This document shows positions 12,901 through 24,024 of a DNA stretch of 64,000 nucleotides, piece by piece; the first letter of the stretch is position 1; each line of letters starts with the position of its first letter. Under the pieces are notes generated by a model. That model saw only the letters and a program-made list of their open reading frames with translations, was not told the DNA's origin and searched no databases. The translations under genes and the position numbers were made by a program. This stretch comes from Galdieria partita (Eukaryota > Rhodophyta > Bangiophyceae > Galdieriales > Galdieriaceae): assembly GCA_025991245.1 (NCBI GenBank), contig BQMJ01000008.1, positions 1-64,000 of the forward strand. The letters run 5' to 3'.

Positions 12901-13479
12901 AAAATATTCATGTCTTGCTCAATTTTGCTTTGCAACGTAGGAAGATCCTGGAATATCTTGCACATATATAGGAATGTTGCTCAATCGAGTAATTTAATAT
13001 GCTGAAAGAATCGCTGTGTCTAAAATTAGCGATGTATTTATAAATTCGTGGACAGTTGTCAGTTTGTATACTTTGTGCTTGTCAGCCTTTTTATAGAATT
13101 GTACGTTGCATAGCTGGTTATGATTTCCCAATAGAAAGACAGAGCTATTTATGTGCCAAAAGTAATACTATTCAAACAATATCCTTTCAAAAACTGTGTC
13201 TCACAAACTGTCAACTGCTGAGTATTTATAGACTTGAGCACAAAAGACTACGGTAGCTATTCCAAACATACACTATGCCGACGAGTTGCGAAGCCTTTCT
13301 TTTGTGAAAGTTTTTCCCATCAGACACTCTTTTTCTTCCAAGTCTTGTTTCGAAATTGCATCCTTCAAGTGACCTCGTCAAGTAAGATTAGCAAGCAACG
13401 ACGTAAAGATGCTTCAAAGTGGGTGTACAAACTCTGTTCACGTCCGTTTTCGAAACAGCAACTCACAGTTGAACTGCGC
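12901..13479. other. A/T-balanced to A-rich spacer, no recognised gene
   Basis: Around 12.7-13.2 kb the composition flips from T-rich to A-rich on the + strand. Short open frames at 13,056-13,536 have no recognisable domain. The region may be the left part of the degenerate element repeated at 13,480 and 16,376, because the similarity fades in rather than starting sharply. Confidence 0.4.
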
Positions 13480-14220
13480 AGTTCAGTCGCCACGAGACAA
13501 CCTCCCCTCTCCACTTGGACAATAGATTCTCAATAGACAAAAACTGACAGTGACAAGAATCGTTTTTGTGAAGAACCAAAGAGAATCAACTCAGAATATA
13601 CTCCGATTGTTACAAACGATCTTGGTAATTGTTCCACAAGAGAGAGTCCTCCACTGTTGTTTATAGGACAACAATTAGTAGTACAATTCAAATGGAAAAA
13701 CCAAGTTACATTGGAAGACTAGAGTGGGACAAGGATTCAAGGTCAAAGACTATTTGGAGCCTTTGTGCCGACTGGTTCCCCACTACTCCGCAGGGTCAAT
13801 GTCTTCAAACAGACCAGAAACTAAAGATCAACAAATTCTCTAACAGAACTACGTTGCATTCGACATGAAGTTGGAAGCAACTTTGAGGTTCAAGCCAAGT
13901 CGTTGACAGGAAACGACCAAAACAAACTGGGCCTTGGTTGGTATTTCAAAAAGTGCAAAGTCATAAAACTTCAACGTTTTTTTCGTACTAAAAAGTTCTC
14001 CTCTAAATTCAACTAACTTACATTTTCATAAAAAGGAACAATTTTATCCACTTCAAAACAGGTGGTAACAGAGCAACTACAGCCACAGTTGAGCAAAACA
14101 ATCACAAAGAAAGATTGGGCAAAGTGACGTTGAAGAGCTCTTCGAGTACCGTCAAAGTGCACACGCCATATAGTTTCATATGTACCTAGTGAAAACTTTC
14201 CAAGGGAACCTTCCACTCAA
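13480..14220 (+). repeat. Degenerate dispersed repeat, copy 1
   Basis: This segment shares a series of collinear words with 16,376-17,040: a CTCTCCA.TTGGA..A opening, GACAAGNATTCAA..TCAAAGAC, then CAGACCA.AAACATAA/GATCAACA, CTACGTTGCATTC / CTACATTCATTG, GGTTCAAGCC / GGTTAAAGCC, and CATATAGTTTC near the end. Order and spacing are conserved while identity is moderate and small gaps abound. No terminal inverted repeats or target-site duplication are evident, so the family is unassigned. It could be a decayed mobile element or the remnant of a duplicated gene. Confidence 0.65.
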
Positions 14221-16375
14221 AGGTTTACCTAGAATACTATTGATTCTCTAACGTTGCATTATTTGAAGAGAACCGTTGTGTTAGAATGATCGTTGACATA
14301 CCCCTGAGAGTAAAGCCCGCCATTGTATAGTGAGATAGACTCACCTTTGTCACTTACCTCGGAGATTTACTGGTTTCAAGTGATTTTGAGAACACTGAGC
14401 TCTAGTCGATAGGAATCATTTCAAGAAAGTATAATCCACCACTTTCAAGAAGAAGAGCGTGTTTCCCACAACTTGGAAAGATTGGGTGTGTAGTCGCCAA
14501 ATTGTCATATAGAAAATTTCGGCAAGTAGAGTGAACACTTGTGCTGATCAATGTCTAGCTGAACTGTTTGCAACTTGGAGGACTGTGAATTTTGTGTTAC
14601 CAGTATCAAGGACTTTTTAGACTTTTGCAGTTTTGAGTTGATACACTTTGGTCGAGTATTTCAATTATCAACAAAACGTGATTCAAGTAAACATTGGAAG
14701 TTAAACATGTATAATTTGTGTTTTGCCTCCAAGTATGTTGATAACGAATCTAATCAAGTTTCTCAATTCGCTTGAATACATGGACCAAGTGTCGCATATT
14801 CTATTCTTGTATAATTCAATTGCGAAAATAACGAATCAGTTGTTGACTCTCTCTATTTTGTATAAAATCTCCATATGAAAACTATTCATATAGCATAGCG
14901 CCATGACTCATATAATAAGTATCGTTGCAAGAACCTTGCCTTATTTGTCACTTGACAACAACAGTCCAAAACAAAGACCCTCGGGACATTTCCTCCAACA
15001 AATCTAAAACAGCGCAAAGTTTCAAACAGTCTGTGTTTCACAAAACTCAACAATCTACCACAGAAAATTCTGCAAACACTAAAGCACTCCAAAGTTGGAG
15101 AAACATAACCAAGATGTCAAGGGTGGCTTCCCAAGACAAAGAATTGCCTGCACTAGTAAACCAACAGAGAAAAGCAAAAGCGGGAAGGAAGCAGCAACTC
15201 AATCAGAAACTTTTCAACCATACCTAGGGTACTTGAACACGCTATGAAGTTAGTACCGGAACTGACTCTTTAGTTCCCTCGGAGTCTCTCTGATAAACAA
15301 CCCAGAAGCATTTACAACAGTTCTGTTAAAACCCCACTCTCATAAAAACGCCCAAAGTTGGCTAGTCTCCACATATATTCTAAAACGCAACGCCAAGACC
15401 CAAACTTGGAAAAAAACCTGTTGTAAACAATTTGGAAACATATAAACTGATCAAAAACTCAAACATTCACAAAGCTTTGTCCAATTCCCAGTCAACTAGT
15501 TCATATAGAGCAACTTTGGTGATTTCCTCAAGTAGGTCAACGGAAGGCTGAAAGCTGCCATCATCACTTCCCGTCCAGAAGAGGTGATTTGGGCATGTTC
15601 TCAACAGCTTCCTTGTGAGCCTGCTGGAGACTTATGATCTTGAGATGAAAGGATTACCAAAGAAGAATAAAAGAGAATTGCTGAATTGCAATGAATAATA
15701 AGTTGAAACCCTCTGGTAGTTCAGTTGACCGTTGTAGTTGCTGACTGTGAAACTATAAGGTTTCATTACCAACTCATAGGACCTCAAGTGTGTGCAATGT
15801 TTGCTCCTTTTTTCTGTATACAAGAGTTGGAACTACGGTAAGAGTGGAATAATTAAAGTACCTTTTGCTGAACGACTTTTCAAAAAGGGAAAAGTGACGT
15901 TGACAGATCCCAACTAGGGATAGAGTGCAGCTTGCCGTGCAACTTTTGAAAACAGGGCATTGTTGTCAACCCAATTTCTTTCTTCTAACAACAAAAGCGA
16001 AACGATTTGAGCTGTTACAAGTTAATTGTACACTGATTGTTAAAGTGTTGTATGTAAAGGAGCTGATAGAGTATTTACCCTTGTAGAATTACAATAGTCA
16101 CTCTTTTACTTTACCAGACATGGTCTACGAATATCTAAAAAGGCTTTGAATCTTGCTTTTAAACTGGAAAATGCTGTGAGCTTTTCTATTCATTTACACT
16201 CAACAACCAAGCAACAAAAATGGTTCGATGATTACTGTATACAAAATGAACTCTTAGTGCTATCTTCAGGTAAAGGCAATAACGAAACAAGCAAATGGCA
16301 CAAAGACTTTTTCTACGATCAAATTGAGTCCAAGTGTGCTTTTTTTGCAGAGCACGAGTAGTTTTTGAATTTCAC
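14221..16375. other. A-rich sequence between the dispersed repeat copies
   Basis: About 2.1 kb with no recognised gene. 14,925-15,227 is notably C+A-rich on the + strand (a 100-codon open frame, Gln/Lys/Ser/Thr-rich), unlike its surroundings, but it has no domain and no homologue I recognise. 16,146-16,361 is another 71-codon open frame without support. An AAAGTGACGTTGA word occurs at both ~14,120 and ~15,893, hinting at more decayed repeat material. Confidence 0.4.
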
Positions 16376-17040
16376 AGCCCAGTTATCAAGGGATCTCTTC
16401 TCTCCATTTGGAAAAACAGACCTTTGCTAGACACAAACTGACGAATAAGAAACCGGAATGGTGTTCTATCAACACAGAATCAATTTCCAATATAGGTAAA
16501 GACCTCGATGACTGAAGTGAAAACGAGGATTCTCAACATTATTACAAGACATCAACAAGTGACAAGTATTCAAACTCAAAGACAACTAGGAGCCTCATTA
16601 CCTAGGCGATTTTTTACGATATTACGCATATTAAATACCCTCATACAGACCAAAACATAAGGATCAACAGTTCTCAAAGTGGCTCTGAGCTGCAAACTAC
16701 ATTCATTGGGACTGAAAATGTACCTTTAAATGCCACATAAAACTCAAGGTTAAAGCCCAGTCATTGAAGGCTAAGACCAAACGAATAAACGATTTCGACA
16801 ATACTCAAAAAGAATCAAAAACTTTCTTTATGCAATTTTCAAAAGATCTCTTGTTAAAATTCGAACAAGAAAAATTCTGTAAAGAAACTTTACAAAGGGT
16901 ATCAGTAAAGCTACTTAGCCATTAGCTCTGCAACCACAACAATGAAACGATTGCGAGAAGCCAGTACGGATGCGTTGTTATCTTTGGAAGTTACAAACCA
17001 TATAGTTTCTTGGCAAAAAGTTAACCGAGTTTTCAGAAAG
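16376..17040 (+). repeat. Degenerate dispersed repeat, copy 2
   Basis: This is the second copy of the element at 13,480-14,220, same orientation, ~2.9 kb downstream. Shared landmarks are the CTCTTCTCTCCATTTGGA opening, the ACAGACCAAAACATAAGGAT word, the GGTTAAAGCCCAGTC / GGTTCAAGCCAAGTC word, and ACCATATAGTTTC at the right end. It ends about 200 bp before the NTPase-like gene, so it may belong to the same duplicated subtelomeric cassette. Confidence 0.65.
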
Positions 17041-17245
17041 CTTTATTGACAAAGAGCTTAAGCGAAATAATGCTAAATAAAACTGAAAAGTGAAAACTAA
17101 ATATATTTCATAAAATAAAACATATACGTGATAGTTTATGATTCTTCCAATACCAAAGTAAGTTTATTTTTAGTGCTATTTATCTTTTTATAATCGAGAA
17201 ATTCTTTGAAGCACCAATGGTCTTATATAAGTACCGATTTTCCTT

Positions 17246-19929
17246 TTGGCGACGATGACGAGTTTGGGTGGAAGGAATCGTGTTCTCTATTCAGGGATAG
17301 AATATCCTCTTATCAACCGAGAATCAGCGATATTACAAGTTTTGGAAGCTTTTGAATCTTCCTTTGTTTTCGATGAAAGAGGTATACCTCAAACTCCTCG
17401 GCCTCATGTGTGCTATGCTCCCCAAATGTATGGGAGTGGCAAAAGCGCATTTGGGGAGAACTTCCGAAGGTTCCTTTCCATCAACAAAGAACGTATTTTG
17501 CGTTATGTAGATACTAGGAAGAAGTTTCCTTGCTTTGCAAAGGGAGAAAATGTAGGAGAACGTGCTCTACACGCTCTGTTAAACGAGACTTTATATGTTA
17601 TGTTGAGTCTTCTCAATGTGCCGAGGGGAACATGCTTTGAAGATACACTTTTGGAGTGGATAAGCAAGGAGGCACTCTCGCAATTTCGAAAACGTGCGAA
17701 GTTACTTTCGCAAGTTCTTTCCTGTATTGGTAATCCAAAAGAATGGCTTTAGAAACTCTTGCAAGTCACCAAGAAACGTTATTTATATTTGTTTATTGAC
17801 GAAATTGGATCTTTAGAAGAATACGAATTCACATTGTTTAAGGATTTGATGGTTACACAAGGAGCAAGTCGAGTGCACAACGTGTACCGTGCCTTTTTTA
17901 GAGTTTTATCAATTGTTGTAAGTCAACCTTTTGTCATTTGTATTGTTGCGGGGAGATCGAACTGTATAATTAGTAGAGAAGAGGATGCAATGCCTTCCCG
18001 AATAACGTTAAATTTTCTTCGGCTGGATCCTTTTTCAGAAGCAACTATCAAGTACTTTATACAAAATACCACTTATAACGATGAACCTATTCTAAAAGTA
18101 TTATTTCCGAGTCATCCTGAGGCACACGATTGGTTCTTCAAACAAGTGTATGATTATACAGGCGGTGTTCCTTACTATGTTGTTCATGTTTTAGATGAAT
18201 TGGGAAACAAATGTGAACTTTGGAATAGTTTTCGTGATCTTTCAGAGAATGAAATGAAAGTGAAAATGGAAAGAATTGCTCCGAATTCTTCTCTCGTAGT
18301 AACTCTTTCTCGTATGACACCCAAATCAATGATTGTTTTTTCTTCTATGCTTCTTGCGAGTATATTTGAATTTCGTATTCCAATGAGAGAGATTCTATTT
18401 GGTGGTTTAGGAACAGGAAGTTATCCTGAATATGTTTTGGATATTGCCAACCATTTTGGTTTTTATTATGTGAATTGCTCGAGAAATGAACAAGGCGAAG
18501 CAAGCAGGATACCCGCTGAAGACAGCTATGAAACATTTTTCAAGTTGGTTTTTCCAAAGATTGTACTAAAGCATATTCAATCGCGATATTGGAATATTCC
18601 TCCTTTTCGTTTTATTTGTAGTTTATTTTCATCGATCAGTCGATTGGATTCACCTTCCAGTCGTGGTTTCAAATTTGAAATTATATTTACTCTTATTCTT
18701 TATGTTCGATGGTGTTTCTGTTCCAAACTAGGAGAATTGAGTATATTTCGACATAGTTTTGTCGAACATATTTCAATAGAATCTGCAGAAACCATTGGCA
18801 GCTTAAAAGTGGATCCTATTCCCAATTATGTTTCAGCATTTAGTTCGACAGGGAGTGGGATCCATAGTGCTAGCGAAGAAACTTACAATGTCAATGCTTG
18901 GAAACCATTTTTTGAAAAGTATTTATCAAAAGATGGAATATTTGTTCCTATTCGACAAAATTCCAATGGACCTGATGTTCTTATTCGAGTAACAGATATG
19001 AAAGACAATTCTTTCCTTTTTATTCAAGGTGAATCTTCTTCAGAGCAGACACCGATGAAGACTGAACCCACCAAGAAGAGAGTATATTTGATAGGTATTG
19101 CATTGAAATGTTTTCAGTTGTCAAGTTCTGGTGTTGGACGTTCAATGATTAAGGCAGAAGTTGCTAAATTTTTACATCCATTGGCGTCACAGCTTGAATT
19201 GGAACAGAATAATTTAAGAGCCATTCAGTTGATTGTAAGCGACAAGTATACTGAAGATGTTTCCAAACAATTTAGGAATAATCAGAATTGGATATTGAAT
19301 AGTGGAGTTTATTATGAAGACAATAATAATAATATTGTTTACAGTTCTATCAACTCTGAGATACAACCACAGAATATACGAGAAGAGTGGTTGAGGATAC
19401 CTCCTTATTGTCAAGTTGTAGTATGTTCAACTACATCTTTGCGAAACTGTTTAGGTTGCAAGGCTAGTGAAGATCTTGAAAGAGTGTTTAGAGACAATCC
19501 TGGATGGTTGGAACAACTGGAACCACTTTCTGATTTGTTGAGCAATTCTTTAGTAGATTTATTAAGAGGTATTCCATTTGACATTTGAAGAATCTGAAAG
19601 AAACAATGGAATGATGGAAAAAAGGAATATTCGTCCAAGTATGGATATGAATGTGATGCAAATGGAAGATACGAGAAGAGAAGAAACTGTTGCTGCATCA
19701 AGTTCTGCGGGTTCGTCATTTGATTGGAAGATTTTTTTTAAGAGAATATTGTGGTTTTGCTGAGGCTCCCGTAATTGAACGTCACGCTCGTCAACTGAAT
19801 TTGTTCACTCCAAAGTCTTTTCCTTATTTAAATGATACACGTTTATCACGCTATGGTATAGCAGATCAGGATATTCCCTTGATAATTGACGGAATACATG
19901 AGTTTCTTGAGAAAGAAGACAAACAATGA
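17246..19929 (+). pseudogene. Broken subtelomeric P-loop NTPase gene with nuclease-like and SAM-like parts
   Basis: A large, mostly open coding region whose product begins MATMTSLGGRNRVLYSG. Visible parts are a Walker A loop (YGSGKSAFG, ~17,430-17,455), a Walker B strand (LYLFIDEIGSLE, ~17,780-17,820), and a C-terminal segment (~18,960-19,040) with the GPDVLIRV...FLFIQ pattern that recalls restriction-endonuclease-like folds. A SAM-like tail (DTRLSRYGI.., ~19,800-19,926) follows in a separate piece. Multi-copy subtelomeric ATPases are known from cyanidiophytes ('archaeal ATPases'), and P-loop NTPase plus nuclease architectures occur in Crinkler/RHS-like eukaryotic effectors; which family this is remains open. 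The copy looks recent because most of it is still open, but it carries about two breaks and is treated as a fossil. No introns are apparent. Confidence 0.6.
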
Positions 19930-22900
19930 ATGTGTATTTTGTTGGAAGATGAATAGTTTTATGCTTGATTACAAAGTTTGATAAAGATCAACTTGATTTT
20001 GAAAAACACGAGTCTACTGACGATTTGTACAACACTAAAAAGACGAGATAGATTGAAGCAGCCAAATATGTTGCCAAATATTTCTTTGTAAGAAGTTTGT
20101 AGTGATCAGCAGACTCGTGATTCGCTTTCTATTTACACGTCTTATTTTTTATCGATAAATGCAAGAGTGTGATCTAAAAAAGATTCTTGTTGATACACAA
20201 CTTGAAGAGCAATACCATTAGTTTCAAGAGTTGTATCGGTTCTTAGAAAATAAAAATCCAACATCCTCATTTTGAAGGTTAAAGGATTGGATGAACTTCT
20301 TTAGTTGAATGAAATTGAATGGCAACGTGAGCTTCTCATCTAGATGAGTTGATAAAATTCTTTACAAGGAATAGTCCACAATTGGAGAAATTCTCTAATT
20401 GAGAAGCAATAATATATAAAGACAATGAATTCAATAAGATGGAGCTCGAGCAATTGATGAGAAACATGACTTTAAGTGTAATAGCCATAAAGTATTCTTT
20501 AATATGAAAAATAAGAACTAGGAATCATGCAAGAGAATCTAACGCATTCAGCAAGATACTTTGAACCCAAAATGTAACAAATTCTTAAAGAGTATTTTCT
20601 AATGAATCTAAATCTCAAGGCTTATTGAAAACAAAGCAAGATATCCTTTCCGCGAATTACGTATCTATGCAGCATCAACAATTGGGTTTGTACTTCAGCA
20701 ATTTTTCAAACTAACGAGTCTTTTCACTTAGAAGCAGCGTTGGAGCTATATAAATAGAAGAAAAAAATTATTTTCTTAGGTGACTCGAAGAAGATGATAT
20801 TGTTTTCAGTTTTCGTGACCGAGTTTTCAATCTCGTTGTTCTTCACTTTGTCCAATATTCACAGCTTCCATTGGTGTTGGCTCTCTAGGTATGCATGCAC
20901 CATCACAATCGTTTGTAGACTTTGAAAAAGTTCTTAATCGAAAGTGCATTGATTCCTGAAGAGTATGCTGGTCGACATGCCACTCTGTTGCATAGTGTTG
21001 TTGGAAATAATCGAGGCAAGGTCGATGAAAAATGACTGAGAATCATTCGAGTACACGAAGATCATCTCTTCTATATACTAGCAGCATTACGAGTTGATGA
21101 ATTTGCGAACAACAGTCAATTACTTTGATACTCTACTTTTTGGTGAATCGAACTCTTCTGTTCGTCGTTCATTACTTTTTGAAAAGCCAATGTTGAGTAA
21201 TCTTGAAATGTTATCGTTTTGAATTTGCATCATGGAAACACTCGCAAAATTATCGTTCTTTCCTTCCTTAAAAAAAGAATCTATAGAAACACCCTAAAGA
21301 CCGAACAGACAGCAAATGTACAGTAGACAGTATAATCTCCTTTGCAGACGACGATGAAATTATAACATTACGTACAAATAGTTCATTTTCACAGAAAACC
21401 CGTTACTCCTCGACATATAGTATCGTAGAAAATTTGAGACTGCAAAAAGTGAAATACTTGAACCAGTATCTTACACGAAAATAAATACATTGGAATCACT
21501 TCTTTGTGATCAGAGGTGGTCAGTGTTTGGCCTTTGTAAGAATTGGACATTCTTTCTTGTTACCAAAGTTGACAAGAGTGGATAAGTAAGCAATCAGCTG
21601 CCAAAAAGATGAATCCTTGTCATTTGCAAAAATGTTCATTAAAATTTGAACACCGAATGCTTTATTTGATGTAATGAGTATCCTATGGATTTCCAATTGT
21701 GCATTGAAAATGATCCACTCTCTTGCGAGTTTTGAACTCGAAGTCTAAGCAAGTTGTTTCGATCTTTTTTGCGCGGATGTTCAACGGTTATTGTCCCTTT
21801 GTACTGTGCAAAGAGAAGGCGAAATATTTTCAATTCTTTGACTGATTTTGACAGCAAAGCCTTTGTCTTGCCTATCAAAAAAGTATAGTTGAAAAACTTT
21901 CTTTTTTTTACCAATTAGAAGGGTCTAAAACAGGGTGTTTCCATTTTAAGTAAACCTTGTACTTTAAAACATATTTCTTTGCTATTTGATCTATTGTAAT
22001 GTTTAGGAAAAATGAGTAGGTTTCACATGTTTTTCCACGATATTCCAAAACAATTTTACAGTTCCTGTATCAATATTGAATTCAATATTCAATAAAAAAA
22101 ATTGGTCTTTTTTTCTTCGGAAAAAGAGTAAGACATAGATGTCCTCTCATATTTAATGATTCGACTCAAGTTCCTGCTATTATTATGCCCACTAAAATGA
22201 CAAGGCAAGCCGAAAATTCAAGGTTTCCTGCAAAGTTGGTAACGGTCCTCAAGGGAGTACTATTTTCGCAGTGGACAAAATTTCTCAGGTAGCAGCTCGA
22301 TTAGAGACCAAGCACTAAGAGTACTTTCGATTTCATTGCCATTCCTTTGGTGATCTATATTCGATGCAAAAGGAGAGTGACATGCTCTTAGAGAAGTAGC
22401 TTTATAATTATTAAAAATTTCAGATTGTTGGAAATTTGTCTTTCGGAATCTTCCAAAAGTTGAAATAAACTAAAATTGTTCAAGTTTTATATCAAATGGC
22501 AAATGTGTTTGTGGCTTAAAGAGGACTATCTCAACTGCCTTCAGAGACAATTTAGCATTGGCAATGACAAATATTAAAGAAGCAGAATGACTATTGGAAT
22601 GAAAATAAACTCGGACAGCCATAAATTTTCGAAGCGCATTAAAGACATCAATCAATTTTTATAGATTAGCTCAAAACTTTTGAATTTCAAAAAGAATAAT
22701 TGCGGCGATCAAAGATAGCAAAAAAGTCATCTCATCTCAAAGAACTACATCGTTTTGCATTTAGAAACGATCACTAGTCAGAAAATTACATGCTAAATAA
22801 CAAAATCTATTCCATATTGACTTACAGCATTCAAGAGAAAGAGGGTACTGAAATGACTTTTCTCTAATTTTAAAAAATAAACCTCAGCTCAATGAATTCT

Positions 22901-22995
22901 TTGAACAACTTTAGAATTGGTTATTAGACGGTCGACTTCTTTAAAAATTATTCACATAATTGTACAAATACGAAGACGCAAGAATAAATTAGACA
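19930..22995. other. Decayed sequence, no supportable gene
   Basis: About 3 kb between the broken NTPase gene and the first housekeeping gene. Short stretches read like worn coding sequence (20,160-20,460 and 20,780-21,240 on the + strand, with balanced codon-like composition), but no frame stays open and no domain is recognisable. 21,639-21,914 (minus) is an unsupported 91-codon open frame. This looks like an older, more eroded part of the subtelomere. Confidence 0.45.
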
Positions 22996-23009
22996 TGAAG
23001 AAGGAGGAG

Positions 23010-23996
23010 TTATACTATACGCCCTGTCTTAGAAATGTATGGTGTAGGAATAAAACTTATAGACGATTCGTTAGCGTAAAATGACATATTATGTAGTCCA
23101 AGAGCTTCGTAATAACTGTTCCGTAAAAATTTTCTGGAAAAAAGCACGCCATTGAGTTTGGCTTGTGCCAAAACCTCCTTGACATTGTCTAAATCAGTTG
23201 CTGATGAAAAGGTGACCGGACTGCTCCCGTCTGTCCATTTAGCCCACGTCATAGTTCGATTCTGTATGGGTACCCACATTTGGTTTTGTATGAGAAGATT
23301 AGCAAAATAAAATTCGTCTGTCAACAAATTCCACTCAGCGGTTTTGCTAACGTATACCATGTTAGAATAGTACTCAAACAAAGTAAAATTCTTTGCGAGT
23401 ATGAATGCATCACGATTTAACGCTATCCATTGCGATGCTTTGGGAATCTGCATAAGTCGAGGAAGTTGATCCACGGTCCTGTGTAACCAACAGTAAGGAT
23501 CCGCAAGAAGAAGTTTATAGCAATCATCAAAACTTTGCAGTGGTACACATTTATCTGAAAGAAACACAACCTTTGCAATCCTTCCATCGCTGTCTCCAGC
23601 AAAAGCTTCGTTTAAAAGAAGAATCATGGCCTTTGTCAAGTTTGGGTGCCCCCAAGCGGTCTTCACTGAGAGACTAGTGCGATGATCTTTAAACCAGTCC
23701 GTCGCCCCAACGCCAGTACACTTGTCACAATGTATCAACACCGAAGCCCTCTCTTCATTTCCTTGAAACCAAGACCTCCATAACTCTTCGAATTCGAGGC
23801 GATAAGTCGACAAAAACAAAAAACCTATTTTTGGTGCAGGGTTGTTGGCTTTCTCCCAGTCACGTAACAAACTTTCTGTTTGTGGAAATTTTGAGAATGA
23901 CACAACACTTCTTATGGTATGCGTCCTATAAACAAAAACAATGGAAACAACAATCAAAGCAATTATGAATAGGAAAAACAGTTTTTGCTTTCGCAT
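23010..23996 (-). CDS. Core-2/I-branching (GT14) type glycosyltransferase
   Basis: A single-exon, 328-residue type II membrane protein. Residues ~4-23 are a hydrophobic signal anchor (LFFLFIIALIVVSIVFVY), followed by a lumenal domain. Family marks are KIGFLFLSTYRLEFEELW near residue 60, VVFLSDKCVPL (~residue 145), the KASQWIALNRDAF motif (~195) that matches the K.SQW..L.R segment of GT14/DUF266 enzymes, and DEFYFANLL (~235). Such enzymes act in the Golgi, adding GlcNAc (animals) or glucuronic acid and other sugars (plants); the substrate here cannot be told. The start is the ATG at 23,996, because the open frame beyond it has no ATG. It is head-to-head with GPN2, 28 bp apart, and is the first housekeeping gene from the telomere. 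Confidence 0.8.
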   Translation of the reverse strand: MRKQKLFFLFIIALIVVSIVFVYRTHTIRSVVSFSKFPQTESLLRDWEKANNPAPKIGFLFLSTYRLEFEELWRSWFQGNEERASVLIHCDKCTGVGATDWFKDHRTSLSVKTAWGHPNLTKAMILLLNEAFAGDSDGRIAKVVFLSDKCVPLQSFDDCYKLLLADPYCWLHRTVDQLPRLMQIPKASQWIALNRDAFILAKNFTLFEYYSNMVYVSKTAEWNLLTDEFYFANLLIQNQMWVPIQNRTMTWAKWTDGSSPVTFSSATDLDNVKEVLAQAKLNGVLFSRKFLRNSYYEALGLHNMSFYANESSISFIPTPYISKTGRIV

Positions 23997-24024
23997 CCCC
24001 AACAAAATTTTGGTTTGTCATCCT
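23997..24024. promoter_or_regulatory. 28-bp divergent spacer between GT14 and GPN2 start codons
   Basis: The two ATGs face away from each other with only 28 bp between them. Promoter elements of each gene must therefore lie in the other gene's 5' coding region, or both transcripts have extremely short leaders. Confidence 0.6.

Noticed and set aside
13480-17040. LTR retrotransposon explanation for the repeat pair
   Set aside because: The two copies are direct repeats but lack TG...CA ends, and no reverse transcriptase, integrase or gag-like frame lies between them.
19214-19719. Minus-strand open frames opposite the NTPase gene
   Set aside because: They are shadows of the + strand coding sequence and show no domain of their own.
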